Shown in pieces: positions 15,601 to 16,958 of a stretch of DNA of 16,958 bases; within the stretch, counting starts at the first letter, position 1, and each line of letters begins with the position of its first letter. The stretch lies in NCBI RefSeq assembly GCF_002379585.1, contig NZ_DFUE01000044.1, positions 1 through 16,958 of the forward strand, written 5' to 3'. The stretch is from Pseudomonas sp. UBA4194 (GTDB lineage: Bacteria; Pseudomonadota; Gammaproteobacteria; Pseudomonadales; Pseudomonadaceae). The position numbers and the translations under genes were made by a program. Below the pieces are notes generated by a model, which saw nothing but the letters and a program-made list of their open reading frames with translations, was not told the origin of the DNA and did not search any database.

Positions 15601-16676
15601 GCCTCGTTCAGCAGCGAGCGCTGCCCCGGCAGACCCGGCCCCATGTAGCCCATTTCACGCCCCCCCATGGCGTTGGGCTGGCCTGTGAGCGAAAAAGGCC
15701 CGCTGCCGGGGCGGCAGATGGCGCCGGTGGCCAGATGCAGATTGCACAGGGCATTGGTGTTCCAGGTGCCGTGGGTGCTCTGGTTCAGCCCCATGGTCCA
15801 GCAACTCATCCAGTTCGGTGCCGTGCCGATCCATTCGGCGGCCTGGCGGATCGCCTGCTCGTCGAGTCCGGTGATGGCGGCCACCTTGGCCGGCGTATAG
15901 TCGGCCAGGAAGGCAGGCAGCGCCTCCCAGTCTTCGGTATGGGCCTCAATGAATGCGCTGTGGGTGTGACCATTGGCGTGCAACAGGTGCAGCAGGCCGT
16001 TGATCAACGCCAGATCGGTACCGGGCTTGATCTGCAGGAACAGGTTGGCCTTGTCGGCGGTAGCGTTGCGCCGCGGGTCGACCACGATCAGGCGAGCACC
16101 GGCCTTGAGGCGATCGAGCAGCCGGAGAAAAAGAATGGGGTGACAGTCGGCCATGTTGGCGCCGATAACGAAGAAAACGTCGGCGTGATCGAAATCCTGA
16201 TACGAGCCTGGAGGGCCATCAGCCCCTAGCGAAAGTTTGTAGCCGCTGCCGGCGCTGGCCATGCACAGCCGCGAGTTGGACTCGATGTGCCGAGTGCGAA
16301 CGTAGCCCTTGGCCAACTTGTTGGCCAGGTACTGGGCTTCCAGCGACATCTGCCCGGAGACATAGAAGGCCAAAGCGTCGGGCCCGTGTTGGTCGAGGAT
16401 CTGCCGCAGGCGTGTGCCGGCTTCGGCGATGGCGGTGTCCATGGCCGATTGCACCGGTTCATGCTCGCGGTGCTCGCGCAGATAGGCGTGCTGCATCCGC
16501 CCGGCATCGCTGAGCGGCTGCGCGCAGGTGCTGCCCTTGGTGCACAGCCGGCCGAAATTGCTGGGGTGGCTCTTGTCGCCGCTGACCTTGGTCACCCGGT
16601 TGTTCTGCACGGTCATGACGATGCCGCACCCTACGCCGCAATAAGGGCACACGCTACGAACCGAAATGCTGTTCAT
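12645..16676 (-). CDS. nasA: Assimilatory nitrate reductase fused to a CysJ-like diflavin reductase
   Basis: 1343 residues. The first ~700 are a molybdopterin nitrate reductase: [4Fe-4S] ligands C10, C13, C17, C45; K47; the likely Mo ligand C138 in SRLCMASA; a dinucleotide-binding domain at about 583-695. A linker follows (about 700-810). The rest matches the flavoprotein of sulfite reductase: FMN flavodoxin (WASQTGNAQ, about 817-825), FAD domain (RLYSISSS, 1131-1138), NADPH site (MVGPGTGVAPFRAF from 1201), the 2'-phosphate signature S1263-R1264...K1269-x-Y1271, and a C-terminal tail RDVY like CysJ. It should pass electrons NADPH-FAD-FMN-FeS-Mo to reduce nitrate to nitrite without a separate reductase. 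The C-terminal BFD [2Fe-2S] domain seen in Klebsiella NasA is not apparent. ATG 16676 has AAGGTGG upstream and begins the FeS motif. No cytochrome or signal peptide is present, consistent with a cytoplasmic enzyme. Confidence 0.95.
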   Translation of the reverse strand: MNSISVRSVCPYCGVGCGIVMTVQNNRVTKVSGDKSHPSNFGRLCTKGSTCAQPLSDAGRMQHAYLREHREHEPVQSAMDTAIAEAGTRLRQILDQHGPDALAFYVSGQMSLEAQYLANKLAKGYVRTRHIESNSRLCMASAGSGYKLSLGADGPPGSYQDFDHADVFFVIGANMADCHPILFLRLLDRLKAGARLIVVDPRRNATADKANLFLQIKPGTDLALINGLLHLLHANGHTHSAFIEAHTEDWEALPAFLADYTPAKVAAITGLDEQAIRQAAEWIGTAPNWMSCWTMGLNQSTHGTWNTNALCNLHLATGAICRPGSGPFSLTGQPNAMGGREMGYMGPGLPGQRSLLNEADRAHTEALWNIPKGSLREEGNAGTLDLFQQMRKGAIKACWIICTNPVASVANRQQVIEGLQAAELVIAQDAFLDTETNRYADLLLPAALWAEGEGVMINSERNLTLMPKAVDAPGQALPDWQIIARVACEMGFAEGFGYTSAEQVYEELQRFHNPQTGYDLRGASYSQLRQQPLQWPCAPDQDEARHPIRYLSADGVRFPTASGKARFFARPHMPPAELPDDDYPLVLNTGRLQHQWHTLTKTGKVPTLNKLNPGPFIQIHPLDAERLGIGEADQVQISSRRGKAVLPAQISSNVRPGDCFAPFHWNDVYGEHWAINAVTSDAIDPISQQPEFKFTAVALQRVGSPKIAVLDLDQTPAIDMPKDTAPMPTSALARLLGLDEHLELALLADEQLYLQGYLLGLRSAQALDGVPCLPSSAPLAPAKRLMVDGLLAGLYARTATLPQPSPPPGKPGVLVLWASQTGNAQALAERCAQGLRDRGESVLLRGMDEVSLAELSGASRAVLVTSTFGDGDAPDNASGLWAALQSDQAQAQVCAQLRYAVLALGDSSYDQFCGFGRKLDERLHSLGGQRLLARIECEPDDQEPAQQWLQALNLALGNAPAPVESPAAEAPLYSKKRPWLAKVLHNQVLNAEGAEKEIRQVVFDLKDSGLTYEAGDALGVWPSNCMSLVEELLASLGLDSSQRVFLKDHGEQPLAVALHKHLDITRITPDWLALIAQRSGDPLLNHLLEPCQAHELKDWLWGRQLIDLLEAFPLQLHVEELLGLLKPLQPRLYSISSSARSHPHEVHITVSTVRYHCGERVRSGLCSGFLADRSAPVLVPIFVQKSAHFRVPGRSELPMIMVGPGTGVAPFRAFVQERQALGHEGANWLLFGEQRAAHDFYYQDEWQGWLRSGHLHRLDTAFSRDQQAKVYVQDRLREQGAEVWRWLQQGSHFYVCGDASRMARDVDAALKEVVAEHGGMSRQEAEAYVAQMGRDKRYVRDVY

Positions 16677-16793
16677 TGGCCCACCTTTGCTGAATTCGAA
16701 AACAAAAAAGGCGCCCGTTGCCAGCACTCTTGCGAGCGGGCAACACGGCGCCTTTGTCGTGTCTGGGGCAATCGTCGTTGATTGCGTTGTGTG
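16677..16793 (-). promoter_or_regulatory. nasA leader RNA: dual-hexaloop (ANTAR/NasT) antitermination region
   Basis: On the minus strand, P1 is GCAATC-AACGAC-GATTGC (16785-16768), a 6-bp stem with a loop having A1 and G4, starting about 8 bases after the predicted transcript start. After only four bases (CCCA), P2 (16763-16742) has arms GACACGAC and GCCGTGTT, with one A-C mismatch and one G-T pair, around loop AAAGGC. P2 uses the 5' arm of the terminator (AAAGGCGCC), so the structures are mutually exclusive. The P2 loop is identical to that of the nirB leader. Confidence 0.85.
16704..16755 (-). terminator. Leader terminator (attenuator) of nasA
   Basis: On the minus strand AAAGGCGCC pairs with GGCGCCTTT. 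Inside, GTTGCC pairs with GGCAAC and CGCTC with GAGTG around GCAA. Six Ts follow the stem (A-run 16704-16709). It lies 27 bases upstream of the nasA start, so transcription must read through it to express nasA. Confidence 0.9.
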
Positions 16794-16803
16794 GGTAGTG
16801 TCT

Positions 16804-16819
16804 TGCAATGACTGCGCCA
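16804..16819 (-). promoter_or_regulatory. Sigma-54 promoter of nasA
   Basis: The minus strand reads TGGCGCA-GTCA-TTGCA: a perfect -12 box and correct GG-to-GC spacing of 10 bases. The predicted start is near 16793. Upstream, GGTGCAC (16881) and GTGCGCC (16893) form an imperfect dyad with a 5-base centre, and TGCACC recurs at 16903. These resemble NtrC half-sites, but the spacing is not the standard one. Confidence 0.8.
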
Positions 16820-16928
16820 AGGCGCAGGAAGCGCTGGTCAGCGGGGTTTGCCGGGGTTTCGGGGGCGCTTCGGATGGGTGGGTGCACTGTTAGTGCGCCT
16901 GCTGCACCACAGACAGGCAGATTTGTCG

Positions 16929-16958
16929 CGCCTGGGCTGGCCCCTTCGCGGCTGTACG
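16929..16958 (+). repeat. Partial REP element of the second type, cut by the window end
   Basis: GGCCCCTTCGCGGCTGTACG at 16939-16958 matches the start of the copy at 9198-9232 (GGCCCCTTCGCGGCTGCACG) with one difference. The rest lies beyond the window. Confidence 0.7.

Noticed and set aside
13722..16229. Long open frame (835 codons) on the plus strand opposite nasA
   Set aside because: It lies entirely antisense to the conserved nitrate reductase fusion and has no recognisable domain; long antisense frames are usual in high-GC genes.
16677..16820. Extended N-terminus of NasA from an upstream start
   Set aside because: It would cover the sigma-54 promoter edge and the leader hairpins; the FeS motif begins 10 residues after ATG 16676, as is usual in the family.

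Overview
The window looks like the chromosome of a fluorescent Pseudomonas, most likely of the P. putida group. It has high GC content, two typical Pseudomonas REP families, a Pseudomonas-type tail-specific protease followed by an EAL-CBS-GGDEF gene, and a nitrate/nitrite assimilation block in which the nitrate reductase is fused to a CysJ-like diflavin reductase. There is no sign of a phage, plasmid, insertion sequence or CRISPR array. The content is mostly housekeeping and nitrogen metabolism.

Layout. 1-179: a 65-bp direct repeat built on a CCCTCTCCC palindrome. 180-1142 (-): quinone oxidoreductase of the PIG3 type. 1247-3361 (+): periplasmic C-terminal processing protease Prc, with a strong terminator just after it. 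3521-5284 (+): an EAL-CBS-GGDEF cyclic-di-GMP protein interrupted by one in-frame amber codon immediately before the EAL motif. 5298-5655: five REP copies repeating every 60 bp, plus one inverted copy. 5670-6379 (-): a two-gene operon encoding a small unknown protein and an XRE-type regulator, behind an operator-like dyad. 6498-6944 (-): a DUF1232/YkvA membrane protein with two facing consensus DnaA boxes just upstream. 7203-7958 (-): an FKBP-type lipoprotein prolyl isomerase. 8203-9126 (-): the LysR-type regulator PcaQ. 9404-16676 (-): nirD, nirB and the nasA-cysJ fusion.

The nitrogen genes form one regulatory unit. The fusion NasA should reduce nitrate to nitrite using NADPH through its own FAD and FMN domains. 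NirBD then reduces nitrite to ammonium. nasA and nirB are separate transcription units read in the same direction, and nirD is translationally coupled to nirB. Each unit has the same upstream logic: a sigma-54 -24/-12 promoter, then 8-9 nt after the predicted start a hairpin with a six-base loop carrying A1 and G4, then a second such hairpin with loop AAAGGC, whose 3' arm overlaps the 5' arm of an intrinsic terminator. This is the ANTAR/NasT dual-hexaloop antitermination design, here occurring twice. It implies joint control by nitrogen limitation (sigma-54, probably with NtrC) and by nitrate or nitrite (NasS/NasT, not encoded in this window).

The most notable observations are the paired leaders, the single-polypeptide NADPH nitrate reductase, the fresh-looking nonsense codon beside the EAL motif, and the facing DnaA boxes. 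I did not find a clearly new defence system or mobile system.
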